Shown: piece after piece, positions 34,698 through 42,483 of the stretch
Numbering within the stretch: position 1 is the first letter of the stretch
Layout of the letters: each line of letters starts with the position of its first letter
Assembly: GCA_013289825.1 (NCBI GenBank)
Contig: JABCZF010000001.1
Coordinates: 62,001-126,000, forward strand
From: Acidobacteriota bacterium
GTDB lineage: Bacteria; Acidobacteriota; Terriglobia; Acidiferrales; UBA7541
Reading direction: 5' to 3'
DNA length: 64,000 bases
The notes under the pieces: model-generated
Told to the model about the DNA's origin: nothing
The model's input: the letters and a program-made list of their open reading frames with translations, nothing else
The model's database searches: none
Translations under genes and position numbers: made by a program

Positions 34698-35966
34698 TCA
34701 GTGAATTCGACGCCTGTGACGTACGTTTCCCGAATTGGGAACTGGCGACGTGGCTTGGCGGATTTCCGTTGTGGCCAGGTTGCCCATGAGGAAAAAAAGG
34801 AGAGCGTTTGCCGGTATGTGCAGATTGAAATCGACGAGACTGTGCGTGAGAAACCCAAGGCACGCGACGAGACCCGAGAATTGCACGGTCGAAGCAAAGG
34901 CGCCCATCGGCTGCGACAAGCGCCGAAGCGAATCGACCAGCAGCACGCCCAGAAACCAAACACAGCACAAGCCGCCGACAATGCCCGTTTCCGCGAGACC
35001 CTCGAGGTAGTCATTGTGGGTGTGATTGACGATTTTTCCGTCATAGAGAGTCTCGTACGCAGGGAAGACCAGTTGCAGGGTGCCGAGACCGGTGCCCGTC
35101 CAGGGATGGTCCAGGAAAATGTGCCAGGTGTCGGCGCGCATGGAGGCGCGTTTTCCAACCGTCACCTCCAGGGACTGCAGGGAGGAAAACCTTCCGATCA
35201 GCTGCTCGACGCCGAGCCACGAGACCATGAGAAAAGCGAGCAGCAGGACGGCGCCACCGGAGAGCAAGTGTCGTCCGACGGTGCGACGAAGCACCAGCCA
35301 GAGGAACAACACACCAAGTTCCACGGAGAAACTAATGATTCCCCCGCGGGAGGCGGAAAGAACCAGAGCGCCGATCGGGACAACCGCAAAGAGACTGACG
35401 AGAAACCAGCGTTCCCGGCGCACTTTACCAAGAACCAAAGGAACCAGCGAAACGGGAATGACCAGCTCGGTAAATCCGGCGAAGTGGTTGCGATTCACGT
35501 AGGGGCCGAAAGGAATGCCGCCAAAGCGCATCTCGCGAAACCAATAGAGCTTTCCGTTGAAGGTCAGGTGCTGCAGGATGCCGAAGAGAGCCACAAAGAA
35601 TCCGAAGCTCATCACGAACCATACAAAGCTGCGCCAGTCTTCGAGCGTCCGGAATGCTTGCGCGGCTAAAAAGAGCAGGAGAATATCCGCGAGGAGCAGT
35701 TGCAGCTCTATGCGTGTGCCGTAAGGCGAGGCCGTGCGATGAAACACCCACTGGCCGAGCGCGAGCAGCAGGAGAGCGACGAGAGGCAAGAGTAAAGGGG
35801 AAACCACGAGCTGATGTTCTTCGGTGAGATAGGCACCGACGGCCCAGGCCAGGAATAGCAACGCGGCCCCGATCTCGAGGACCGCGCGCGCCCAATCCTC
35901 GACGGCGCCATGGGAGGCCACGCCGAAGACCACCAGGGCGCAGATGCCGATGCGAATGAATCTCAT
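34698..35966 (-). CDS. O-antigen ligase/polymerase-like membrane protein (Wzy_C)
   Basis: The 422-residue protein has about 10-12 hydrophobic segments and a periplasmic loop of the Wzy_C/WaaL type (FLDHPWTGTGLGTLQLVFP, NHTHNDYLEGLAETGIVGGLC). The conserved HNDYLE segment is typical. It joins or polymerises lipid-linked glycans at the periplasmic face. It is the first gene of the exopolysaccharide operon (ligase-wza-wzc-epimerase). The 273-base gap upstream (35967-36239) should contain the promoter; no convincing -24/-12 or -35/-10 pair was found there. Confidence 0.85.
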   Translation of the reverse strand: MRFIRIGICALVVFGVASHGAVEDWARAVLEIGAALLFLAWAVGAYLTEEHQLVVSPLLLPLVALLLLALGQWVFHRTASPYGTRIELQLLLADILLLFLAAQAFRTLEDWRSFVWFVMSFGFFVALFGILQHLTFNGKLYWFREMRFGGIPFGPYVNRNHFAGFTELVIPVSLVPLVLGKVRRERWFLVSLFAVVPIGALVLSASRGGIISFSVELGVLFLWLVLRRTVGRHLLSGGAVLLLAFLMVSWLGVEQLIGRFSSLQSLEVTVGKRASMRADTWHIFLDHPWTGTGLGTLQLVFPAYETLYDGKIVNHTHNDYLEGLAETGIVGGLCCVWFLGVLLVDSLRRLSQPMGAFASTVQFSGLVACLGFLTHSLVDFNLHIPANALLFFLMGNLATTEIRQATSPVPNSGNVRHRRRIH

Positions 35967-36239
35967 TGCTTAGTGTTCTCCGCCGACTGCGGCACCAAGC
36001 CAACGTCCGGAATCCAGGTCGGCCCGCCAATTTTGTCAGGCAAAGCATAACGCATGCGGGAATAAGCGAGAGCCGTAGCGGGCTTTGACGCCAGGAGCGC
36101 GAGCGAACTGCGGGCCCGAGGACTGCAGAGGCGAAGAATCATCCCGCGATACTGTGCATAGACAAACTCCTAGATGCAAGATGAAAGTCTGGAGAGAAGA
36201 AGAGCGGAATGCGCGGCCAGCGGTTTTTGAATAACCGGG

Positions 36240-37712
36240 TTACTTGCCTATGCTGGCTGAGAGAGATTCATCGGCGCGGCCGCGGCGGCGTACGTCGATT
36301 CCCAGGCGCTTGATTTTTTGGTTCAGCGTCGAAAGGGGAATCAAAAAACGCTCGGCGGCTTCGGTCTGATTCCAGCTGGTGCGTTCGAGCATGTCTATGA
36401 TGATGCGGCGTTCGATCTCGTCCATGATGCGAAACAGCGAAGGCTGCGGGTGATCGGCCCCGGAACGTGAACCGGGTTCGCCAGGCAACGGGGGAAGGAA
36501 TTCCGAGAGCTGCAGGCGGACACCGCGGACGATTTCCTTGCTGCGAATGCTTTCGGGAAGCAAATCCACGTCGACGCGTTCCTGCGTGGAGAGCACGACA
36601 GCGCGCTCGACGACGTTTTCCAATTCTCTAACGTTGCCCGGCCAATCGTAATCCATCAGGAGTTTCATGGCGCCGGCCGTAAACTGGCGCATGGGCTTGC
36701 CGTTTTCAAGGCAATAGCGCACCAGGAAATGGGCGAGCAGCGCGGGCACATCCTCCCGGCGATCGCGGAGTGGGGGAAGCTGAAGATGAATTACATTCAA
36801 GCGATGATACAAATCCTCGCGAAAGCGGCCTTCGCGCACAAGCGTGAGTAGCTCGACGTTGGAAGCGGCCACAATACGGACATCGACCTTGAGCTGCTCC
36901 GTCCCGCCGAGGCGCATGAACTCGCGCTCTTGAATCACACGCAGCAGCTTGGCCTGCGTTTCCGGACTGATGGTGGCAATCTCGTCGAAGAAAATGGTGC
37001 CTTGATCGGCGACTTCGAAGAGACCTTTTTTGGAAGCGACGGCGCTGGTGAAAGCGCCCTTCACGTGGCCGAAGAGTTGCGATTCGAGCAAATCCACGGG
37101 GATGGAGCCGGTGTTGACCGGGACAAAAGCTTTGTCCGCGCGCGTAGAAGCGGAGTGAATGGCTTTGGCGATGAGCTCTTTGCCGGTGCCGCTTTCGCCG
37201 CTGATCAGCACGGTGGAGCGCGAGGGCGCCACCTGGGTGATCAGATCGAAAAGCGTCAGCATCTTCTCGCTCTTACCGATGATGTTGGGAAAGTTGAAGC
37301 GCTGCTTGAGCGCGCGCTTGAGCTGGACGTTTTCATCGCGCAGATGGCGTGATTCGACGGCCTGCGCTACTTGCGCCAGGAGTTCGTCGTTGGACCAGGG
37401 CTTGGTGATGTAGTCGAGCGCGCCACCCTTGAATGCGGCGCGGGCCATTTCGATGGAGCCGTAGGCCGTGATCAAAACAACGGAGAGTTGCGGATCGCGC
37501 TTGCGAATTTCCCGAAGCAGTTCAAGACCGTTGCGGTCGGGCAGGCTGACGTCGAGCAGCAGCAAATCGAACGGATGTTCTTCGAGTTTGGCGAGACCAG
37601 ACTCTCCGGTTTCTGCACTGGAGACGCCATAGCCTTCGGTCTTGAGCAGAAGTTCCAAGCCTTCGCGAATTTCTGATTCGTCGTCAACAACCAGGATGGA
37701 ACCCTTAGACAT
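36240..37712 (-). CDS. Sigma-54-dependent NtrC-type response regulator (GAFTSA variant)
   Basis: The 490-residue protein has an N-terminal receiver with Asp54 (FDLLLLDVSLPD). The AAA+ domain has Walker A SGESGTGKEL (about 171-180), Walker B TIFFDEI (about 239-245) and the sensor region VDVRIVAAS. A C-terminal Fis-type HTH follows (WNQTEAAERFLIPLSTLNQKI). The sigma-54-contacting loop, normally GAFTGA, reads GAFTSA (residues 219-224; bases 37041-37058). It is the partner of the histidine kinase, whose stop overlaps this start by 8 bases. Its targets are not known; the adjacent exopolysaccharide operon and its own promoter are candidates. Confidence 0.93.
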   Translation of the reverse strand: MSKGSILVVDDESEIREGLELLLKTEGYGVSSAETGESGLAKLEEHPFDLLLLDVSLPDRNGLELLREIRKRDPQLSVVLITAYGSIEMARAAFKGGALDYITKPWSNDELLAQVAQAVESRHLRDENVQLKRALKQRFNFPNIIGKSEKMLTLFDLITQVAPSRSTVLISGESGTGKELIAKAIHSASTRADKAFVPVNTGSIPVDLLESQLFGHVKGAFTSAVASKKGLFEVADQGTIFFDEIATISPETQAKLLRVIQEREFMRLGGTEQLKVDVRIVAASNVELLTLVREGRFREDLYHRLNVIHLQLPPLRDRREDVPALLAHFLVRYCLENGKPMRQFTAGAMKLLMDYDWPGNVRELENVVERAVVLSTQERVDVDLLPESIRSKEIVRGVRLQLSEFLPPLPGEPGSRSGADHPQPSLFRIMDEIERRIIIDMLERTSWNQTEAAERFLIPLSTLNQKIKRLGIDVRRRGRADESLSASIGK

Positions 37713-40524
37713 GAACCGACTTCCTGACCGCGGGGAACTCTACGTGGAATGAAGTGCCTTTGCCGGGAGTCGAGCGGACGTCGATCTTGCCGGAATGTTC
37801 CTTGATGATGCCGTAGCTGACGGAGAGGCCGAGACCGGTGCCGCGGCCGCTGGCTTTGGTGGTGAAAAAGGGATCGAAAATGCGGTGAATGTGTTCGCGC
37901 GGAATCCCCGCACCGGTGTCGACAACTTCAATCTCCACGCTGCCGTTGTGGGCGCCCGAGCGCACTTCGAGCAAGCCGCCGCCGGGCATGGCGTCGCGGG
38001 CGTTCAGGAAGAGATTGAGAAAGACCTGCTGTAGTTTGTTCGCTGAGCCACGCACAGCAGGGAGCGTTTCACCCAGGTGCTTCACTACTTGAATCTGCGA
38101 AGTCTTTAGCGGATGAGAGACCAGCGAGAGAGTCTCTTCCAGGACGCGGTTCACATCAATGTCCACGACCTCGGCTGCGCCCGTGCGCGAAAAATTCAGG
38201 AGATTGTTGACGATTTCGCTGGCGCGGAATGTTTGCTTGACGATTTTCTCGATGATCGAGTGGCGCGGGTCGCCGTCGGGCATCTGCTTTGCCAGCATCT
38301 GGATGTAGTTGGAGATCACCGCCAGCGGGGTGTTGACTTCATGCGCGACGCCGGCGGCCAGCAGACCGAGCGAGGTCAGTTTCTCGGTTTGCGACATTTG
38401 CTCTTCCATGCGCTCGCGCTGGGTGACGTCGTCGAAGAGCAAAAGACGCCCGATGCGCTCGGCGGACTTGCTGACCAGCGGCGTGATGGAAACGTTTAAG
38501 GTGAGCGCTTTGCCGTGGTGGTGCAGACGCTGTTTGTAAATGCCGGTAATCTGCTCGGCGTCCCCGCGCGCGGCAATTTCCGCTGCAAGCTCTTCGGGAA
38601 GCAGGGAGCGCAGCTGGCGTCCAACGGCCTCCTGGCGGGCCACGCCGAACAGCTGCTCCATGCGCGTGTTCCAGGATTCCACGATGCCTTCCAGATCCAC
38701 GGCCAGAACGCCGACATTCAAGGATTCCACGATGTTTTCGCTGAAGTCCTTGAGCCGCGCGATCTCCAGAGCTTTTTGTTCGAGCGAGGTGTAAAGCTGG
38801 GCGTTATCGAGAGCCACCGCGACATAGCCTGCAATCGTTTCCACGAGCTCGACGTCATCGCTCGAGAGATAGTCGCCGTCGACGGTCTTGCCGAGGCCCA
38901 GCACAGCCACGCTGTGCTCGCGAATGCGGCAGGGGACGTAGTAGTTGAGGTCCAGCTGTTCGAGAGTGCGACGAACGGACTCGCTGACGTCGCGCGCGGC
39001 GCGGGGCGACTCGAAAAAGAGCGCCCCCCGCGCGAACTCGGGCCGGGCCGGACCGAGGAAACTGAGATCGAGAGGCTCCGCCAGGCGCACACCCATCGAG
39101 CGGGCCAAGCGGAGATTGCCAGGATGTGCGACGTCCTCGACAAAAATCGCTAGGCGGTCGACGAGCAGCGTTTGCGAAACGCGGTCCATCACCGAGCCGA
39201 GCATGGGCTCCAGCCGCACTTCATTGGTGAGCGTGCGGCCGAACTCGATCAGCGTGCGGCGGTAGTCCAGGCGGTCGCGATAGAAGAACCGATCGAGACG
39301 AGCTTGAATCCATTCGCGGAAAGGCTGGAAGAGAAGTGCGGCGATGACGATGGCGATGATGCCGCCGACGGGACCGTTCGCCTGGGCGTGAAAGATCTGC
39401 GGGATGAGCGCCACGAAGAAGAAATAGATCGTGGCTATGGCCGCCGTGGCCGCGGTATAGGCCAAGCCGCGCTTGAAGATGATGTCCACATCCATCAAGC
39501 GGTAGCGAATGATGGCGTAGCCGAAGCACAGCGGGATGAACACCAGGCTAATCGTCGAGAACTTCATCCAGGGCTTGGAAGCCGCATCGAAGGCGTACGG
39601 CAAGATGTAGAAAACGACGAACGGAAGAGTGCCGACGAAGGTACCAGCGGTGAGCCATTTCAATTGCTGCCGCAAGACGCCGGCAGGGGCTCCGCGATAA
39701 TTGCGATAGAAAACCAATCCGGCCGCAAGAAAGCACCCCCCGAGATAACTGTAGGCGATTTTGTCGAGAAGCACGCGCGAGCCAAGCCAGGGAACGAAAC
39801 CGAGCGCCCCCAGGGCCGTGCTGACATGCACGAGCAGAATCGCTAGCGGCGGCAGATAGACGAAGCTGAGCTTGGAAAGAGAGCGGCTGGTTCCCTCCGT
39901 GCGTTCCGGAAAGACCAGCGCAAAATGCAGCAGCAAAGCCGGCATGAGCACTTGCGCGAGGATCTTGATCCAATAAACCTCGTAGTCGAAGGTGTCCAGC
40001 TTCCCGCTGTAGTGGAAAGAGAAGAAAATGAACGACACCAGGCAGAAAATGTAGAAGTGCACGGCGCGCGGGGCGTTCCAGCGGCGCGCAAAAATGAAAA
40101 GACCGATGAAGAGATAGATCAGGCCAACAGCACGCGCATAATTCTCAATGGACGTGGGTTTCTCGGCGGGAGCGGTGACCAGCAGGGTCTCAAACTCCTC
40201 GCTGTTACGGGCCAATCTGTAGCGCACTTGCGTCCAAAGCCCTGCGCGCCACAGCCGTTTGGTTACCTGCACCTGCCGGGTGACGGGCGCGCCCTCGATG
40301 GCCAGCAGATGATCCCCGATGCGCACCCCAGCGCGGGCCGCCGGGGAATTCGAAGCCACTTGCTGGGCTTGAATCCCTTGGGTGGTGTCCAGCCAAACGA
40401 CGCCATCGTCGGGAGTCTCGAACTCGGTCCTCTGGACGAAGTTGAGCCAGGCAAAAATCATAGCTGCCAGCGTGGCAAGCGCTAGCACAACGGCCCCGAG
40501 GCTGACTCGTAGGTTCTGCTTCAT
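37705..40524 (-). CDS. PDZ-7TM-GAF-PAS sensor histidine kinase
   Basis: About 939 residues. After an N-terminal membrane anchor there is a PDZ domain (GVVWLDTTQGIQAQQVASNSPAARAGVRIGDHLLAIEG). About six or seven membrane segments and a long cytoplasmic part follow: GAF (LLVDRLAIFVED...), PAS (ENIVESLNVGVLAVDLEGIVESWN), HisKA with H728 in AAGVAHEVNTPLAVI, and HATPase with NLFLNARDAMPGGG and VVDTGAGI...GRGTGLGLSV. It senses an unknown envelope or lipid-related signal and phosphorylates the response regulator. I chose the ATG at 40524 (MKQNLRVSLG). A 14-base tandem repeat around this ATG creates an overlapping five-codon upstream frame. Confidence 0.9.
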   Translation of the reverse strand: MKQNLRVSLGAVVLALATLAAMIFAWLNFVQRTEFETPDDGVVWLDTTQGIQAQQVASNSPAARAGVRIGDHLLAIEGAPVTRQVQVTKRLWRAGLWTQVRYRLARNSEEFETLLVTAPAEKPTSIENYARAVGLIYLFIGLFIFARRWNAPRAVHFYIFCLVSFIFFSFHYSGKLDTFDYEVYWIKILAQVLMPALLLHFALVFPERTEGTSRSLSKLSFVYLPPLAILLVHVSTALGALGFVPWLGSRVLLDKIAYSYLGGCFLAAGLVFYRNYRGAPAGVLRQQLKWLTAGTFVGTLPFVVFYILPYAFDAASKPWMKFSTISLVFIPLCFGYAIIRYRLMDVDIIFKRGLAYTAATAAIATIYFFFVALIPQIFHAQANGPVGGIIAIVIAALLFQPFREWIQARLDRFFYRDRLDYRRTLIEFGRTLTNEVRLEPMLGSVMDRVSQTLLVDRLAIFVEDVAHPGNLRLARSMGVRLAEPLDLSFLGPARPEFARGALFFESPRAARDVSESVRRTLEQLDLNYYVPCRIREHSVAVLGLGKTVDGDYLSSDDVELVETIAGYVAVALDNAQLYTSLEQKALEIARLKDFSENIVESLNVGVLAVDLEGIVESWNTRMEQLFGVARQEAVGRQLRSLLPEELAAEIAARGDAEQITGIYKQRLHHHGKALTLNVSITPLVSKSAERIGRLLLFDDVTQRERMEEQMSQTEKLTSLGLLAAGVAHEVNTPLAVISNYIQMLAKQMPDGDPRHSIIEKIVKQTFRASEIVNNLLNFSRTGAAEVVDIDVNRVLEETLSLVSHPLKTSQIQVVKHLGETLPAVRGSANKLQQVFLNLFLNARDAMPGGGLLEVRSGAHNGSVEIEVVDTGAGIPREHIHRIFDPFFTTKASGRGTGLGLSVSYGIIKEHSGKIDVRSTPGKGTSFHVEFPAVRKSVHV

Positions 40525-40538
40525 AGGTTCTGCTTCAT
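40511..40538 (-). repeat. 14-bp tandem duplication spanning the histidine-kinase start codon
   Basis: Two perfect adjacent copies of AGGTTCTGCTTCAT occupy 40511-40524 and 40525-40538. Read on the minus strand each copy is ATGAAGCAGAACCT. The downstream ATG (40524) starts the kinase. The upstream ATG (40538) opens a five-codon frame, MKQNL, whose TGA (40523-40521) overlaps the kinase ATG as ATGA. Confidence 0.9.
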
Positions 40539-40580
40539 AAACGGCCCAGGCAGGGTGACACCCCGACACAAAATCTTAGG

Positions 40581-40596
40581 TGCAAACCAATGTCCA
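40581..40596 (-). promoter_or_regulatory. Candidate sigma-54 (-24/-12) promoter for the kinase/regulator operon
   Basis: On the minus strand the bases read TGGACATTGGTTTGCA. The essential GG and GC have the correct spacing and the -12 half is a full TTGCA, while the -24 half TGGACA is weaker than TGGCAC. The start point would fall some 45 bases before the kinase ATG (40524). It fits because the operon encodes a sigma-54 activator, which would make it autoregulated. A partial dyad GGAAG-N16-CTTCC around TTTGCAAA (40603-40628) sits just upstream. Confidence 0.5.
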
Positions 40597-40725
40597 TTCC
40601 TTGGAAGCGTGCATTTGCAAACACTTCCTTATATTTCAATAACTTACAGAATCTAAAGGCTGGGGATTTCTCGATAATCCACTTTCTGGAAGGACGCATA
40701 CAGCTTTCTAAAGTCCAAATTGCCT

Positions 40726-42477
40726 TTAAAACTGCAGGCTCAGCCCACCCCGGAACGTGCGGAAAGCGGGCATCAGCGTCACACGACCGTCCTGGGTGTT
40801 CAGGGTGAGGTAACCTTGCGCGAGGAGGTTGTCGCATTCCGCGTTGGCCTCCCAGCGGCCAGGGCCAAATTTGGGGAGCCGTTGGTGCACACCGACATGG
40901 AGATAGGGCTCCATGTCAAAGAGGGTTTCGCCAAAGCTATCCACGCGAGTCAGTGTTGCACCACTAATCCACTGGTAGCCCGCCGAGACCCTGGTGCCGA
41001 AGCGGGGCACCCTTCCGGAAACTTTGGCGCCGGCAGAGTGGCGACCTGCGGTGCGGAACAGCTCGCGGAGGGGTCCGGTCGCCGCGCTTGAGGGAGTCAA
41101 AGCGCCGGCAAAAGCATAAAGCGCGGTAAGTTCGACGTCATTGCCCAACTTTTCCCGGTACGCCGCACGCGTGCCCCAACTGCTCGAAGAGCCGCCGTCA
41201 TAAGAGAAACCATTGGAATAGACGTCCTGGAAAAAGTCCGCGACAGGAAGATTGTTGCCACGACCGAAGACGGCGATGTGGGTGTTGTCCTCGTGAAAGG
41301 CGGCAACCTGCAGTTTGCCACGCGCGCCCAGCTTACGTTCGGCTGCCATCTCCTCGTGGAAACCGCTTTCCAGCACGGGACGTCCTGCCCGCCACATGAG
41401 TACGGGAAACGCATCCAGTTCGTTCACCGCAGCCGCCAAGGTGTTGGCCGTTTCTCCGTCAAGCGTCTCGAGTGGTTCGGGACCGGTTGGCATGGAAGCA
41501 AAAATCAGGGAAGCGTGCCAATCGTCAGACATGCGCGCATCAAGCTGCAAGCGTGGACGCAAGGAACTGGCCGAGCGGCCAAGACCGACCAAGACATATT
41601 CGCCGCCATATTCAAGGATCGCGCGGGTACCAAAAACCATGGAACCGCCCTGATCGATGCGTACACCGCGAAAGGTAGGGCCCATATCTCCCAGCTTCGA
41701 TTCGCGCAGCACCAGCGCGGTGTGCGGCCCGGCGCCGAGCGAGCCGGTGGGCAGCCAAACCGTAGCGATGCCACCAGCAGGAGACTCGCCGTCATAACTT
41801 ACCAGGCCAGCAAGCAGCAGCCGACTGGTGACGCCAAGTTGCTGATCGTAAGCAAATGCCGTTGCAGGGCTAGCGGGGAGACTGGAAACCGAACCGGGCC
41901 TGCGGGCGCCATCGGTAAACTCCAGCCGTCCTCGCGATGGCTCCGAGGGAACCGATTCCGAGTCCGCGGTGAAGGTGCCGAGCGGGTCCTCGTCGACCCA
42001 CTGAAGTACGGGCCGCACGGAGGTCGCAGAGCGCAGTACCCACTTCCAATCATCCGCTTCGTTCGGGGCTGAAGAAGGGGCGCGCCGCAACTGCTCGAGA
42101 GATGCAAACATGGACTGCAGCTGGATGCGGATGAGCGTTGTAAGATTGGCGGTTACGCGGACGTGCTTTTCCAGCGTGGGGAGAAAACCTGCAAGGGTAA
42201 CGCGCACGGTGTAGAAGCCGGGAGCCAGCCGCTCGTTGCGGAAAACTCCCTGCGTGTTGGTGAAAAAGCCGATGCCTGGCGCGGTGGCCGCCTCAATCGA
42301 TTCCGGGATCACTTCCACAGTGGCGCCCATTTGAGGCGTGCCAGCCGTGTCTCGAACGACTCCGGAAAGGATCCCCTGAACAGACTTCAGCTGCGCCACT
42401 GCCGGATTCGCTCCCAGCAAGGAGAACGCTGCGGCCAGGACCAGACCCCCCATGACTCGGAGCTGTCCTTTAATCAC
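40726..42477 (-). CDS. CarboxypepD_reg-domain outer-membrane barrel-like protein without a plug
   Basis: The 583-residue protein has a signal peptide (cleavage about ANPAVAQ) and an N-terminal carboxypeptidase-regulatory beta-sandwich (VQGILSGVVRDTAGTPQMGATVEVIPE...FYTVRVTLAGF). The long remainder has alternating hydrophobic strands like an outer-membrane barrel and ends in phenylalanine (FRGGLSLQF). Compared with the Oar receptors in this window it is about half the length, and no TonB plug motifs are visible. The start is GTG 42477, with GGGAGG overlapping the end of the GWxTD gene. It is likely co-translated with the GWxTD protein. Function is unknown. Confidence 0.75.
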   Translation of the reverse strand: MIKGQLRVMGGLVLAAAFSLLGANPAVAQLKSVQGILSGVVRDTAGTPQMGATVEVIPESIEAATAPGIGFFTNTQGVFRNERLAPGFYTVRVTLAGFLPTLEKHVRVTANLTTLIRIQLQSMFASLEQLRRAPSSAPNEADDWKWVLRSATSVRPVLQWVDEDPLGTFTADSESVPSEPSRGRLEFTDGARRPGSVSSLPASPATAFAYDQQLGVTSRLLLAGLVSYDGESPAGGIATVWLPTGSLGAGPHTALVLRESKLGDMGPTFRGVRIDQGGSMVFGTRAILEYGGEYVLVGLGRSASSLRPRLQLDARMSDDWHASLIFASMPTGPEPLETLDGETANTLAAAVNELDAFPVLMWRAGRPVLESGFHEEMAAERKLGARGKLQVAAFHEDNTHIAVFGRGNNLPVADFFQDVYSNGFSYDGGSSSSWGTRAAYREKLGNDVELTALYAFAGALTPSSAATGPLRELFRTAGRHSAGAKVSGRVPRFGTRVSAGYQWISGATLTRVDSFGETLFDMEPYLHVGVHQRLPKFGPGRWEANAECDNLLAQGYLTLNTQDGRVTLMPAFRTFRGGLSLQF

Positions 42478-42483
42478 TGCTGA

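Noticed and set aside
34701..35669. 322-codon plus-strand frame opposite the O-antigen ligase-like gene
   Set aside because: Shadow of the membrane-protein gene; the encoded sequence is highly charged and without a domain.
35967..36239. Possible sigma-54 promoter upstream of the exopolysaccharide operon
   Set aside because: Only one GG/GC pair at the right spacing was found near 35966, with a poor -12 half and overlapping the start codon, so it cannot be supported.
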